NCBI GenBank assembly: GCA_934122215.1
Contig: CAKOWF010000037.1
Coordinates: forward strand, 1-10,561
Reading direction: 5' to 3'
DNA: 10,561 nt
DNA from: an uncultured Bacilli bacterium
Lineage (GTDB): Bacteria > Bacillota_I > Bacilli_A > RF39 > UBA660
A program made the translations under genes and the position numbers. How positions within the stretch are numbered: the stretch's first letter is position 1; the number at the start of each line of letters is the position of its first letter. Below the pieces are notes generated by a model. It was not told where the DNA came from, did not search any database, and was given only the letters and a program-made list of their open reading frames with translations. Positions 1 to 5,016 of this stretch are shown here, in pieces.

Positions 1-13
1 GGTGGTGATATTT

Positions 14-91
14 ATGACAAAAAGAGAATTATCTCTATTTATTATAATATTACTATTATTTTTTGTAATAATTATATTATTATTTAAATAA
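14..91 (+). CDS. Tiny hydrophobic membrane peptide, putative type I toxin
   Basis: A 25-codon frame opens with ATG at 14 after a GGTGGTGAT ribosome-binding site at 1-9 and ends at TAA 89-91, followed by a second in-frame TAA. The product has a short polar start (MTKRE) and then an almost unbroken run of Ile, Leu, Phe and Val from residue 6 to 24, ending in Lys: one membrane helix with positive charge at both ends. Size and composition fit the small membrane toxins of type I toxin-antitoxin systems (TxpA, BsrG and holin-like toxins). The RNA layout downstream fits too: a hairpin directly after the stop, a terminator hairpin, and a convergent promoter. Its own promoter would lie left of the window. 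Toxicity is inferred; no sequence family was matched with certainty. It could also be an unrelated small membrane protein. Confidence 0.6.
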   Translation: MTKRELSLFIIILLLFFVIIILLFK

Positions 92-130
92 TAAAAGCAT
101 CTGATCTCACAACTTAGTGATTTCAGATGC
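88..130 (-). terminator. Terminator of antisense RNA, copy 1
   Basis: Arms GCATCTGA (97-104) and TCAGATGC (123-130) pair perfectly, with a further TCAC/GTGA inner stem (107-110 and 117-120) across a 2x2 internal loop and an AACTTA apical loop. Reading leftwards, the stem is followed by TTTTATTATTT. There is no T-run on the other side, so termination is directional, acting on minus-strand transcripts. Confidence 0.7.
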
Positions 131-205
131 ACTTCCAACAAGGGATTACATTTGATTCTCGAATTCAAATGTATCCTTTTTTATTTTATGGAAATCCTTC
201 CATCT
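91..205 (-). ncRNA. Candidate antisense RNA antitoxin, copy 1
   Basis: The promoter at 212-240 predicts transcription leftwards from about 205. The RNA would hold three hairpins: a 6-bp stem ATGGAA/TTCCAT with a 4-nt loop (188-203), a stem based on ACATTTGA/TCAAATGT (143-176), and a terminator stem GCATCTGA/TCAGATGC (97-130) followed by a T-rich tract. Predicted length is about 115 nt. It would be complementary to the 3' part of the small-peptide mRNA over roughly 90 nt, as in TxpA/RatA and BsrG/SR4 pairs, where antisense pairing triggers mRNA decay or blocks translation. The ends are estimated from the promoter and terminator, not measured. Confidence 0.6.
143..182 (+). terminator. Terminator of small-peptide mRNA, copy 1
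   Basis: GGAT plus ACATTTGA (143-155, with T147 bulged) pairs with TCAAATGT plus ATCC (165-176), giving a 12-bp stem followed by TTTTTT (177-182). It lies about 50 nt after the small-peptide stop codon, so the toxin mRNA would extend across nearly the whole antisense RNA body. Confidence 0.7.
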
Positions 206-211
206 ATATAC

Positions 212-240
212 ATAATATCACATATTTTGTTTTTTAACAA
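212..240 (-). promoter_or_regulatory. Promoter of antisense RNA, copy 1
   Basis: Minus strand TTGTTA (235-240), exactly 17 nt spacer, then TATTAT (212-217): a good match to a housekeeping sigma-A promoter. The expected start is near 205. The direct repeat ends precisely at this -35 box, and copy 2 keeps both boxes and the 17-nt spacing, which argues that the promoter is part of the duplicated unit. Confidence 0.7.
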
Positions 241-284
241 TATATTTTCATTATTTATCCATTTAATAATGAAAAGGAAAATTT

Positions 285-1088
285 TTATCTAAATATCTCA
301 TACCATTCTTTTGCTAATATATCTTTAATAGTGACATTATTTTTTTCTAAATAATTTTTAACATACAAATATCCATAGACATAGCCTGTTCTTGAAGGTA
401 AACCTGTTACTTCAGGATTTGAATGCATATAAAAATAATCACTCATTAATTCATTAGTATCAACTTTATTTTTCATGTGTTTTTCTAATTTATCAATATT
501 ATCTTTTACCCAATTTACTATTTCTTCTTTTACAATGCAATACTCATAATCCTCTTTGCCTGGTACAACTTCTCTTGAATAATTACATCCTATTCCTTCC
601 GTAATAAATCTTTCTCCAATAGAATTTTCGAATATATCTTTATTAAATATTTGTTTTCTTACAAAATGTGTATATTCATGTGCTAGTAAAATATCTAGTG
701 AACTCTCTATTCCATCTGTAGATTCAAGTAATAAAACAGTAATATCTTTATTATCAATTTTTGTGGAATAAATTGTTGTTGTATCTAATCCTATTATTAC
801 ATATAATTTGCCACCATCAATTTTATAAGATGTTTCCAATTCATACTGGTTAATTTTACTTTTAATTAATTCCTCTATATTTTTATCTTTATAGTAATTA
901 ATAGTATTTAATATCTTATTAATATAATTAGTTTCTTTTAATTTAGCTTCTATAGAATTCTTATCTATTTTTTTAGGAATTAAATATATTTTTTCTATTA
1001 TGCTACTATAAATATTTTCTTTTAATAATTCACTAATATTATAATTATTTGCATTGATAATTTTATTACATAAATTAATTATTTCCAT
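285..1088 (-). CDS. DUF2268-like zinc metalloprotease (HEXXH)
   Basis: The 267-residue product carries HEYTH at residues 137-141, the zinc-binding HEXXH signature, and a downstream glutamate in ITEG (E164), spaced like the third ligand of gluzincin-type proteases. The C-terminal segment GYVYGYLYVKNYL (about 235-247) resembles the closing GY-x-(I/L)GY-x-IV-x-x-YL region of DUF2268 (YjaZ-type) predicted proteases. No signal peptide or membrane helix is visible, so it is probably cytoplasmic. The first 90 residues are lysine- and asparagine-rich and not recognised. The start at 1088 is supported by AAAGGAGATC just upstream. The gene sits between the two copies of the 182-bp repeat and no clear promoter was seen. 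Substrate unknown. The metalloprotease assignment is fairly secure; the DUF2268 placement is likely. Confidence 0.75.
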   Translation of the reverse strand: MEIINLCNKIINANNYNISELLKENIYSSIIEKIYLIPKKIDKNSIEAKLKETNYINKILNTINYYKDKNIEELIKSKINQYELETSYKIDGGKLYVIIGLDTTTIYSTKIDNKDITVLLLESTDGIESSLDILLAHEYTHFVRKQIFNKDIFENSIGERFITEGIGCNYSREVVPGKEDYEYCIVKEEIVNWVKDNIDKLEKHMKNKVDTNELMSDYFYMHSNPEVTGLPSRTGYVYGYLYVKNYLEKNNVTIKDILAKEWYEIFR

Positions 1089-1200
1089 AAGATCTCCTTT
1101 ATAGTTTTGAATTAAATTTTATATTTTCTAAATTACATATCTTCATATTTTTAATCTTATCAAATTCATATTCAAAGGTTAGATATATATTTCATTCTAA

Positions 1201-1233
1201 TTTTTTGTATCCTTTATATTATTATTTAAATAA
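1201..1233 (+). pseudogene. 3' remnant of the small membrane peptide gene
   Basis: In the frame corresponding to the intact gene, 1201-1233 reads FFVSFILLFK and a stop, against FFVIIILLFK in copy 1. Immediately upstream, 1198-1200 is an in-frame TAA where copy 1 has TTA, and no similarity to the first 15 codons of the gene remains. The peptide can therefore not be made from this copy. Confidence 0.75.
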
Positions 1234-1272
1234 TAAAAGCATCTGATCTCACAACTTAGTGATTTCAGATGC
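1230..1272 (-). terminator. Terminator of antisense RNA, copy 2
   Basis: Identical to the copy 1 hairpin: GCATCTGA (1239-1246) and TCAGATGC (1265-1272), followed leftwards by TTTTATTATTT. It would also stop transcripts of the amidotransferase gene running leftwards towards the metalloprotease gene. Confidence 0.7.
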
Positions 1273-1347
1273 ACCCCAAACAAGGGATTGCATTTGATTC
1301 TCGAATTCAAATGTATCCTTTTTTATTTTATGGAAATTCTTCCATCT
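1233..1347 (-). ncRNA. Candidate orphan antisense RNA, copy 2
   Basis: All elements of the copy 1 antisense RNA are kept: promoter, 5' hairpin ATGGAA/TTCCAT (1330-1345), middle hairpin (1285-1318) and terminator hairpin (1239-1272) with its T-rich tail. Differences from copy 1 fall in the 5' hairpin loop, the linker between the middle and terminator hairpins (three changes) and one stem position (1290) that is A-U in the copy 1 plus-strand RNA and G-U here; in this antisense RNA it becomes a C-A mismatch. With no toxin frame left opposite it, it may act in trans on the copy 1 mRNA or be a relic. Ends are estimated. Confidence 0.5.
1285..1324 (+). terminator. Plus-strand terminator hairpin, copy 2
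   Basis: Same stem as at 143-182, with one A-U pair replaced by G-U (position 1290), followed by TTTTTT (1319-1324). No intact plus-strand gene precedes it, so it is probably a leftover of the duplicated cassette. Confidence 0.55.
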
Positions 1348-1353
1348 ATATAC

Positions 1354-1382
1354 ATAGTATCATATATTTTATTTTTTAACAA
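1354..1382 (-). promoter_or_regulatory. Promoter of antisense RNA, copy 2
   Basis: Minus strand TTGTTA (1377-1382), 17-nt spacer, TACTAT (1354-1359). The spacer carries two substitutions relative to copy 1, and the -10 differs at one base (TACTAT against TATTAT). The -35 box overlaps the final Cys and stop codons of the amidotransferase gene. Confidence 0.65.
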
Positions 1383-1957
1383 GTTAGACTATCAAAAAAA
1401 CTATCAAATAATTTAACACTATTATCATCCATTATAGATTCAGGATGCCACTGTACACCTATAAAAAATTTTTTATTCTTATCTTCTACTGCTTCTATGA
1501 CATTATCACTACTTCTAGCACTTACACTTAAAAATGTATTTGTAATATGCTCTATGTGTCTACTGTTAACAAATATTTTATCCTTATTTAAAATAGAATA
1601 TAATTTACTATCATGATTAATAAATACTTCATGGACATATAAATTATTACTTTTATGATTAAAATTGTTTAATTTTTCTAAAGTACCATCTATTGCACTC
1701 ATCATCTGCATTCCTAAGCATATACCTAAAGTTGGTATATCTTTTTCATATAAATATTTAACAAATTCTATTTCTAAATCTGTATAATCACTACCACCCT
1801 GCAATATAAATCCATCACATAAATTAGCTACTTTAATAAATTCCTCTAAATTATTAGGATAAATACCTATACATATTTTATTATAACTATCTATTACTTT
1901 TTTTATCTCTTTATTTAATGTATATTTATCATTATTTCTTAATAATACCCCTATCAT
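1376..1957 (-). CDS. Class I glutamine amidotransferase, peptidase C26 type
   Basis: The 193-residue protein has the marks of a class I glutamine amidotransferase: an oxyanion stretch FILQGGSDY (50-58), the nucleophile elbow GICLGMQ with Cys80, and GVQWHPES with His171 and Glu173 completing the triad. The segment VNSRHIEHI (130-138) resembles the VNS-x-H-x-Q motif of gamma-glutamyl-GABA hydrolases (PuuD-like, peptidase C26), which cleave gamma-glutamyl bonds. It is shorter than PuuD-type enzymes, which are nearer 240-250 residues. No synthetase partner is adjacent, so a free-standing hydrolase is more likely than a biosynthetic subunit; the substrate is unknown. The start at 1957 follows GATAGGTGAT. 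The stop codon lies inside repeat copy 2. Confidence 0.85.
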   Translation of the reverse strand: MIGVLLRNNDKYTLNKEIKKVIDSYNKICIGIYPNNLEEFIKVANLCDGFILQGGSDYTDLEIEFVKYLYEKDIPTLGICLGMQMMSAIDGTLEKLNNFNHKSNNLYVHEVFINHDSKLYSILNKDKIFVNSRHIEHITNTFLSVSARSSDNVIEAVEDKNKKFFIGVQWHPESIMDDNSVKLFDSFFDSLTC

Positions 1958-1980
1958 ATAATCACCTATCTAATCATATG

Positions 1981-2008
1981 AAAAAAGAAATAAATTAATT
2001 ATTTCTTT
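1981..2008 (-). terminator. AT-rich terminator after the 249-residue protein gene
   Basis: A 10-bp stem AAAGAAATAA/TTATTTCTTT (1984-1993 and 1999-2008) with a 5-nt loop starts 8 nt after the upstream gene's stop and ends in TTTTTT reading leftwards. The stem holds only two G-C pairs, so it may leak into the amidotransferase gene. The same arms recur at 3641-3665. Confidence 0.5.
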
Positions 2009-2016
2009 AATGTAAA

Positions 2017-2766
2017 TTATTTCATTGTTTTTACTATCTTTTTATCGTTATTTTTAATTATATTAGATAATCTTACAACATCATTCTTTTTAACATTCAA
2101 TATTTTTAATACTTCTTCACTATTAGGAGAACATAACAATTCTACTAAAGCACAATCATTTGTACCATAAATATGACTTACTATATTAAATTTAAATTCT
2201 TTTCCTTCTTTAAAAGTTTCAAGTAATTCTTTTACATCACAATTAATTGCAAAAGGGACCCAATGAAAACCACCATTTTTTTCTAAATAACTAAATGAAT
2301 CTGGAAAAAAACAATTATGAAAATATTCTTGAAATATTTTATATAATTTTCTAAAAATTTTATTTGCTATATCTTTATTTATAGAATTATCATTATAAAA
2401 AGCATTAAAAATTTCGCTAGAATCACTATATTTGTAATTATTAAAACTTCCTATGAATTGCATACGTGACACAGTAAATTCTTGAAAATAATCTTCTTTC
2501 TCTGAAAATACAGCACCATCAATAAATAATACATCTTTTATTTCTAAAATACCTCTATCAATACATAATTGAGCAAATATTTTTCCTACTTGTTCTGGCA
2601 ATTCTGGTAAACAACCTTTAACTTTATCTGTTATCATTGTTTCAAATTTACTTTCATCTTTCTCAGTAAAATCACCATACTGAAATGAATCTCTACAAAA
2701 ATTTAACATTTCTATCGAAAATTCATTGTTAGATAAATAACTTTCAATTTCATTTAACAATTTCAT
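2017..2766 (-). CDS. Uncharacterised 249-residue protein
   Basis: Not recognised. The product is soluble-looking, with no signal peptide or membrane helix and a mixed acidic/basic composition. It has seven cysteines (for example C24, C52, C68) without a CXXC pair, an aromatic stretch around residues 140-175 (YKIFQEYFHNCFF, then FHWVPF), and a lysine-rich tail. It starts at ATG 2766; AGAGAGG lies 12 nt upstream, which is a long spacing, but no nearer start fits. It is a single-gene unit: a strong promoter lies just upstream (2801-2829) and a terminator hairpin just downstream. Being placed between PgeF and the amidotransferase does not point to a function. The coding potential is clear from length and RBS; the role is unknown. 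Confidence 0.8.
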   Translation of the reverse strand: MKLLNEIESYLSNNEFSIEMLNFCRDSFQYGDFTEKDESKFETMITDKVKGCLPELPEQVGKIFAQLCIDRGILEIKDVLFIDGAVFSEKEDYFQEFTVSRMQFIGSFNNYKYSDSSEIFNAFYNDNSINKDIANKIFRKLYKIFQEYFHNCFFPDSFSYLEKNGGFHWVPFAINCDVKELLETFKEGKEFKFNIVSHIYGTNDCALVELLCSPNSEEVLKILNVKKNDVVRLSNIIKNNDKKIVKTMK

Positions 2767-2800
2767 ATATCTAGTATTCCTCTCTTTTTATTAGTTTAAT

Positions 2801-2829
2801 ATTATATAAATTTATCTTGTTCAAGTCAA
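2801..2829 (-). promoter_or_regulatory. Sigma-A-type promoter for the 249-residue protein gene
   Basis: Minus strand TTGACT (2824-2829), 17-nt spacer, TATAAT (2801-2806), 35 nt before the start codon at 2766. This is among the closest matches to consensus in the window and implies that the gene is expressed in growing cells independently of pgeF. Confidence 0.75.
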
Positions 2830-2849
2830 TAGACAAATTTTATATGAAC

Positions 2850-3611
2850 TTATTTCTTCAACATAATAACAGATATATTTCTACCACTATTAATTCCCTC
2901 TTTTCTATGAGAATGAATTATATCACTATGACACTTAGTACACATATCTGAAATAGTAATATTGTTTTTTTCTAATCCCATATTTAATAAAACATCTCTA
3001 TTAATTAAAGTTGTATCAATAAAATACTTTTGTTTATTATCTTTAATGTCACCTTTACTTATATATTCATTAATATTAATATCCGTAAATTTATTTTCAA
3101 ATTCTTCTTTTAGGTCTTCATCTACTTCAAAACAACATTTTAAAATACTAGGACATATATATGCTTCTATATCTTTAGGATTACAATCATAATTTGAAAT
3201 CATTAATTTAACAGCATTTTCTATTATTCTATTTAAAGTACCTTTCCAACCAGAATGAATATTACCTATTACTTGTTTATTTTTATCATATAATAATATT
3301 CCTTGACAATCAGCTAAAGAAGTAACAAGCGCAATACCAGGTATATTAGTAATTAATCCATCAACATCTTCAAAAGTATCATTTAGATTATTTTCAGTTA
3401 CACATTTAACAATATTGGTATGAGTTTGAATTGGCTTAATAAATTTCATAGAAATATTAAATATATTTGATATTTCATCATATTGTTGCTTTATTTTATC
3501 ATCAGATACAAGACCTTTTCTAAAATTAAAAGGTTTTAAAGTAAATAAATGACATATATTTGAATATTCATTTAATTTTTCAAATTGAACATAATTTTTA
3601 TTAATTATCAT
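2850..3611 (-). CDS. pgeF: PgeF/YlmD-family multicopper-oxidase-like (laccase-domain) protein
   Basis: The 253-residue product shows the full signature of the Cu-oxidase_4 (YlmD/YfiH/PgeF) family: QTHTNIV (62-68), VDGLIT (83-88), SLADCQGILLYD (98-109) with Cys102, NIHSGWKGT (117-125) with His119, and the closing SHRKEG...GRNISVIML (234-251). His64, Cys102 and His119 correspond to the conserved metal/catalytic cluster. Members have been described as purine nucleoside phosphorylase/adenosine deaminase enzymes and, in E. coli, as a peptidoglycan editing factor that removes wrong precursors. Length is normal for the family. The start at 3611 is preceded by AGGTGA at close spacing. An extended -10 promoter lies between this gene and the SPFH terminator, so it is probably transcribed separately. 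Confidence 0.93.
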   Translation of the reverse strand: MIINKNYVQFEKLNEYSNICHLFTLKPFNFRKGLVSDDKIKQQYDEISNIFNISMKFIKPIQTHTNIVKCVTENNLNDTFEDVDGLITNIPGIALVTSLADCQGILLYDKNKQVIGNIHSGWKGTLNRIIENAVKLMISNYDCNPKDIEAYICPSILKCCFEVDEDLKEEFENKFTDININEYISKGDIKDNKQKYFIDTTLINRDVLLNMGLEKNNITISDMCTKCHSDIIHSHRKEGINSGRNISVIMLKK

Positions 3612-3627
3612 GATATCACCTATTTAC

Positions 3628-3636
3628 ATTATATCA
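3628..3636 (-). promoter_or_regulatory. Extended -10 promoter of pgeF
   Basis: Minus strand TGATATAAT is a perfect extended -10 (TGnTATAAT), 17 nt before the pgeF start. No good -35 is found at 17 nt, where the sequence reads ATGTTT. The element directly abuts the T-run of the terminator of the gene before, leaving a very short leader holding only the RBS. Confidence 0.5.
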
Positions 3637-3665
3637 AAAAAAAGAAATAAAAACATTATTTCTTT
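3636..3665 (-). terminator. Terminator overlapping the SPFH stop codon
   Basis: Stem AAAGAAATAA/TTATTTCTTT (3641-3650 and 3656-3665) with a 5-nt loop, followed by TTTTTTTT reading leftwards. The first arm on the transcript is the last coding triplets plus TAA of the SPFH gene, so translation to the stop codon would sit on the hairpin. Confidence 0.65.
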
Positions 3666-4537
3666 AACATTTCACTTATTGTTGTTGTAATACTAGCTAC
3701 ATCTTGAAGATTAGATGGAATAATTATCTTAGTTGATTGACCGTTAGCTACTTCTTTTAAAGCATCAAAACTTTTCATAGCAAGGACAGCTTGATCAGCT
3801 TTGGCTTCTTTTAATAATCTAATTCCTTCTGCTTCGGCTTGTTTAATTTTAAGTAATGCTTCAGCTTCACCTTCAGCTATTCTAATTTGAGATTCTTTAT
3901 TAGCTTCAGCACGTAATATAGCACTTTCTTTTTCACCTTCAGCAATTAATATACTAGATTTCTTTTCACCTTCAGCTTGAAGAATTTTTTCTCTTCTTTC
4001 TCTTTCAGCTCGCATTTGTTTTTCCATTGCTTCTTGAATATCTCTTGGTGGTATTATATTTTTAACTTCTACTCTATTTACTTTAATTCCCCATGGATCT
4101 GTTGCTTCATCAAGAATAGATCTCATTTTAGAATTAATAATATCTCTTGAAGTTAAAGTTTGATCTAATTCTAATTCACCAATTAAATTACGAAGTGTTG
4201 TAGCTGTTAAATTTTCAATAGCTGATACCGGATGTTCTACACCATAAGTATATAATTTAGCATCAGTAATTTGATAATAAACAACTGTATCTATTTGCAT
4301 TGTAACATTATCTTTAGTAATAACTGGTTGTGGTGCGAAATCCTTAACAATTTCTTTTTGTGTAACAATATTGGCTATTCTATCAATGAATGGTATTTTT
4401 ACATGTAAACCATTCTTCCATGTTTCATTATAAGAACCTAATCTTTCAATAACATAAGCTTTTGCTTGTGGTACAATCTTAATATTTGGAATAATAAGAA
4501 CTACCACTAAAATTAATATAATCATAAATAATCCCAT
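3656..4537 (-). CDS. SPFH/stomatin-like membrane protein (QmcA type)
   Basis: A 293-residue stomatin/Band 7 protein: an N-terminal membrane anchor (3-22), the SPFH domain (about 23-165, with IERLGSYNETWKNGLH and the NPWG-like DPWGIKV at 147-153), and a long charged coiled coil rich in AEGE, AEA and ERE repeats (about 165-250), then a hydrophobic C-terminal tail. Such proteins oligomerise on the inner face of the membrane, organising microdomains and guarding membrane proteases. The short anchor followed directly by SPFH and the coiled coil resembles QmcA/YbbK rather than flotillin. It lies 9 nt after the nfeD-like gene; its AGGAGGT site overlaps that gene's TAG stop, so the two are probably translationally coupled, as SPFH-NfeD pairs commonly are. 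Confidence 0.93.
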   Translation of the reverse strand: MGLFMIILILVVVLIIPNIKIVPQAKAYVIERLGSYNETWKNGLHVKIPFIDRIANIVTQKEIVKDFAPQPVITKDNVTMQIDTVVYYQITDAKLYTYGVEHPVSAIENLTATTLRNLIGELELDQTLTSRDIINSKMRSILDEATDPWGIKVNRVEVKNIIPPRDIQEAMEKQMRAERERREKILQAEGEKKSSILIAEGEKESAILRAEANKESQIRIAEGEAEALLKIKQAEAEGIRLLKEAKADQAVLAMKSFDALKEVANGQSTKIIIPSNLQDVASITTTISEMLKK

Positions 4538-4546
4538 ATTTACCTC

Positions 4547-4960
4547 CTACTTTACTTCTTCTACTTTTAATTTAACACCATCAATATCTAAAATAATAAC
4601 TTCTTTATTTAAATCTATTTTTTTATCACTAATAGCGCTCCATCTTTTTCCATCAACTTTTACTTCTCCGATGGAATTTTTATTTATTTCTTCAGTTACT
4701 ATACCTTTCATACCAATTACTCTATCAAAGTTTGTCTTAATATCTTTACTTTTTAAAACATCTTTTAAAAATGATTTTGTAGTTATTAAAAGGATTGTTC
4801 CAAGTATTGTAAAGAAAGCAAACTGTATAACAAAGTTATCAATAAATAAAGATAAAACTATAGTACATAATCCACTTGCTATATACCATATTGTAACTAA
4901 ATCAATAGTCATACATTCAATAATTGAAAGAACTATTACAACAGTTAACCAAAAATACAT
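4547..4960 (-). CDS. Short NfeD-family membrane protein
   Basis: The 137-residue protein has two to three membrane helices in the first 62 residues (roughly 3-17, 20-40 and 44-62), then a basic linker (KSFLKDVLKSKDIK) and a beta-rich C-terminal OB-fold region with GMKGIVTEEI (83-92) and GEVKVDGKRWSAIS (98-111), typical of short NfeD (NfeD1b) proteins. There is no ClpP-like protease domain. NfeD partners with the stomatin encoded directly downstream; the OB-fold is thought to act in the membrane-microdomain complex. The start at 4960 follows AGGTGG at 8 nt, and a consensus promoter lies 20 nt upstream. Confidence 0.88.
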   Translation of the reverse strand: MYFWLTVVIVLSIIECMTIDLVTIWYIASGLCTIVLSLFIDNFVIQFAFFTILGTILLITTKSFLKDVLKSKDIKTNFDRVIGMKGIVTEEINKNSIGEVKVDGKRWSAISDKKIDLNKEVIILDIDGVKLKVEEVK

Positions 4961-4979
4961 ATCTACACCACCTAATTAA

Positions 4980-5008
4980 ATTATACTCTAAAATATATAT
5001 ATTTACAA
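4980..5008 (-). promoter_or_regulatory. Promoter of the nfeD-SPFH operon
   Basis: Minus strand TTGTAA (5003-5008), exactly 17 nt, TATAAT (4980-4985). It begins within a few bases of the dacF-type gene's stop codon (5013-5015) and lies inside an inverted repeat (4988-5016). Confidence 0.7.
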
Positions 5009-5016
5009 TATTTTAG
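4988..5016. repeat. Inverted repeat at the carboxypeptidase stop and nfeD promoter
   Basis: Arms CTAAAATAT (4988-4996) and ATATTTTAG (5008-5016) pair perfectly over 9 bp with an 11-nt loop. The right arm covers the carboxypeptidase stop codon and touches the -35 box of the next promoter. No T-run follows, so it is a poor terminator; it may slow polymerase, mark an operator, or be a chance AT palindrome. Confidence 0.4.

Larger units (their letters stand above)
59..240. repeat. Direct repeat, copy 1 (182 bp)
   Basis: This stretch aligns without gaps to 1201-1382 (constant offset 1142) with 12 mismatches, about 93% identity. It begins inside the small-peptide gene, at the codon pair TTT TTT, and ends exactly at the -35 box (TTGTTA, minus strand) of a convergent promoter. 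Four of the mismatches are clustered at 68-71 near the left edge; the rest lie mainly in linkers and loops of the hairpins. There are no terminal inverted repeats or transposase, so it is a duplicated RNA or toxin-antitoxin cassette rather than an insertion sequence. Confidence 0.95.
1201..1382. repeat. Direct repeat, copy 2 (182 bp)
   Basis: Second copy of the element at 59-240, in the same orientation. It fills most of the 287-bp gap between the metalloprotease gene and the amidotransferase gene; the remaining part (1089-1200) is plain AT-rich leader with no hairpin or promoter that I could support. The right end overlaps the last two codons of the amidotransferase gene. Confidence 0.95.

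Noticed and set aside
59..240. Repeat as a riboswitch or T-box leader (several hairpins ahead of a T-run)
   Set aside because: No T-box or known aptamer core sequence is present, the terminators point in opposite directions on the two strands, and the RNA lies behind genes rather than as a leader of one.
59..1382. Pair of repeats as the ends of an insertion sequence or composite transposon
   Set aside because: No terminal inverted repeats, no target-site duplication and no transposase or recombinase gene between the copies; the ends coincide with functional boundaries (small-ORF codons and a -35 box).
88..1382. CRISPR array or phage attachment site
   Set aside because: Only two long, separated repeats exist, without short regular repeat-spacer units, cas genes, an integrase or a tRNA gene.
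1376..1957. Amidotransferase as PabA/TrpG or a GuaA-type domain
   Set aside because: No partner synthetase gene is nearby, and the region around NSRH with the QWHPES motif fits free-standing C26 hydrolases better.
2962..3192. Open frame on the plus strand, 76 codons
   Set aside because: It lies entirely antisense to pgeF, has no RBS, and the opposite strand carries clear family motifs.
4671..4979. Open frame on the plus strand, 102 codons
   Set aside because: It is the antisense of the nfeD-like gene, with no RBS and a composition that mirrors the opposite coding strand.
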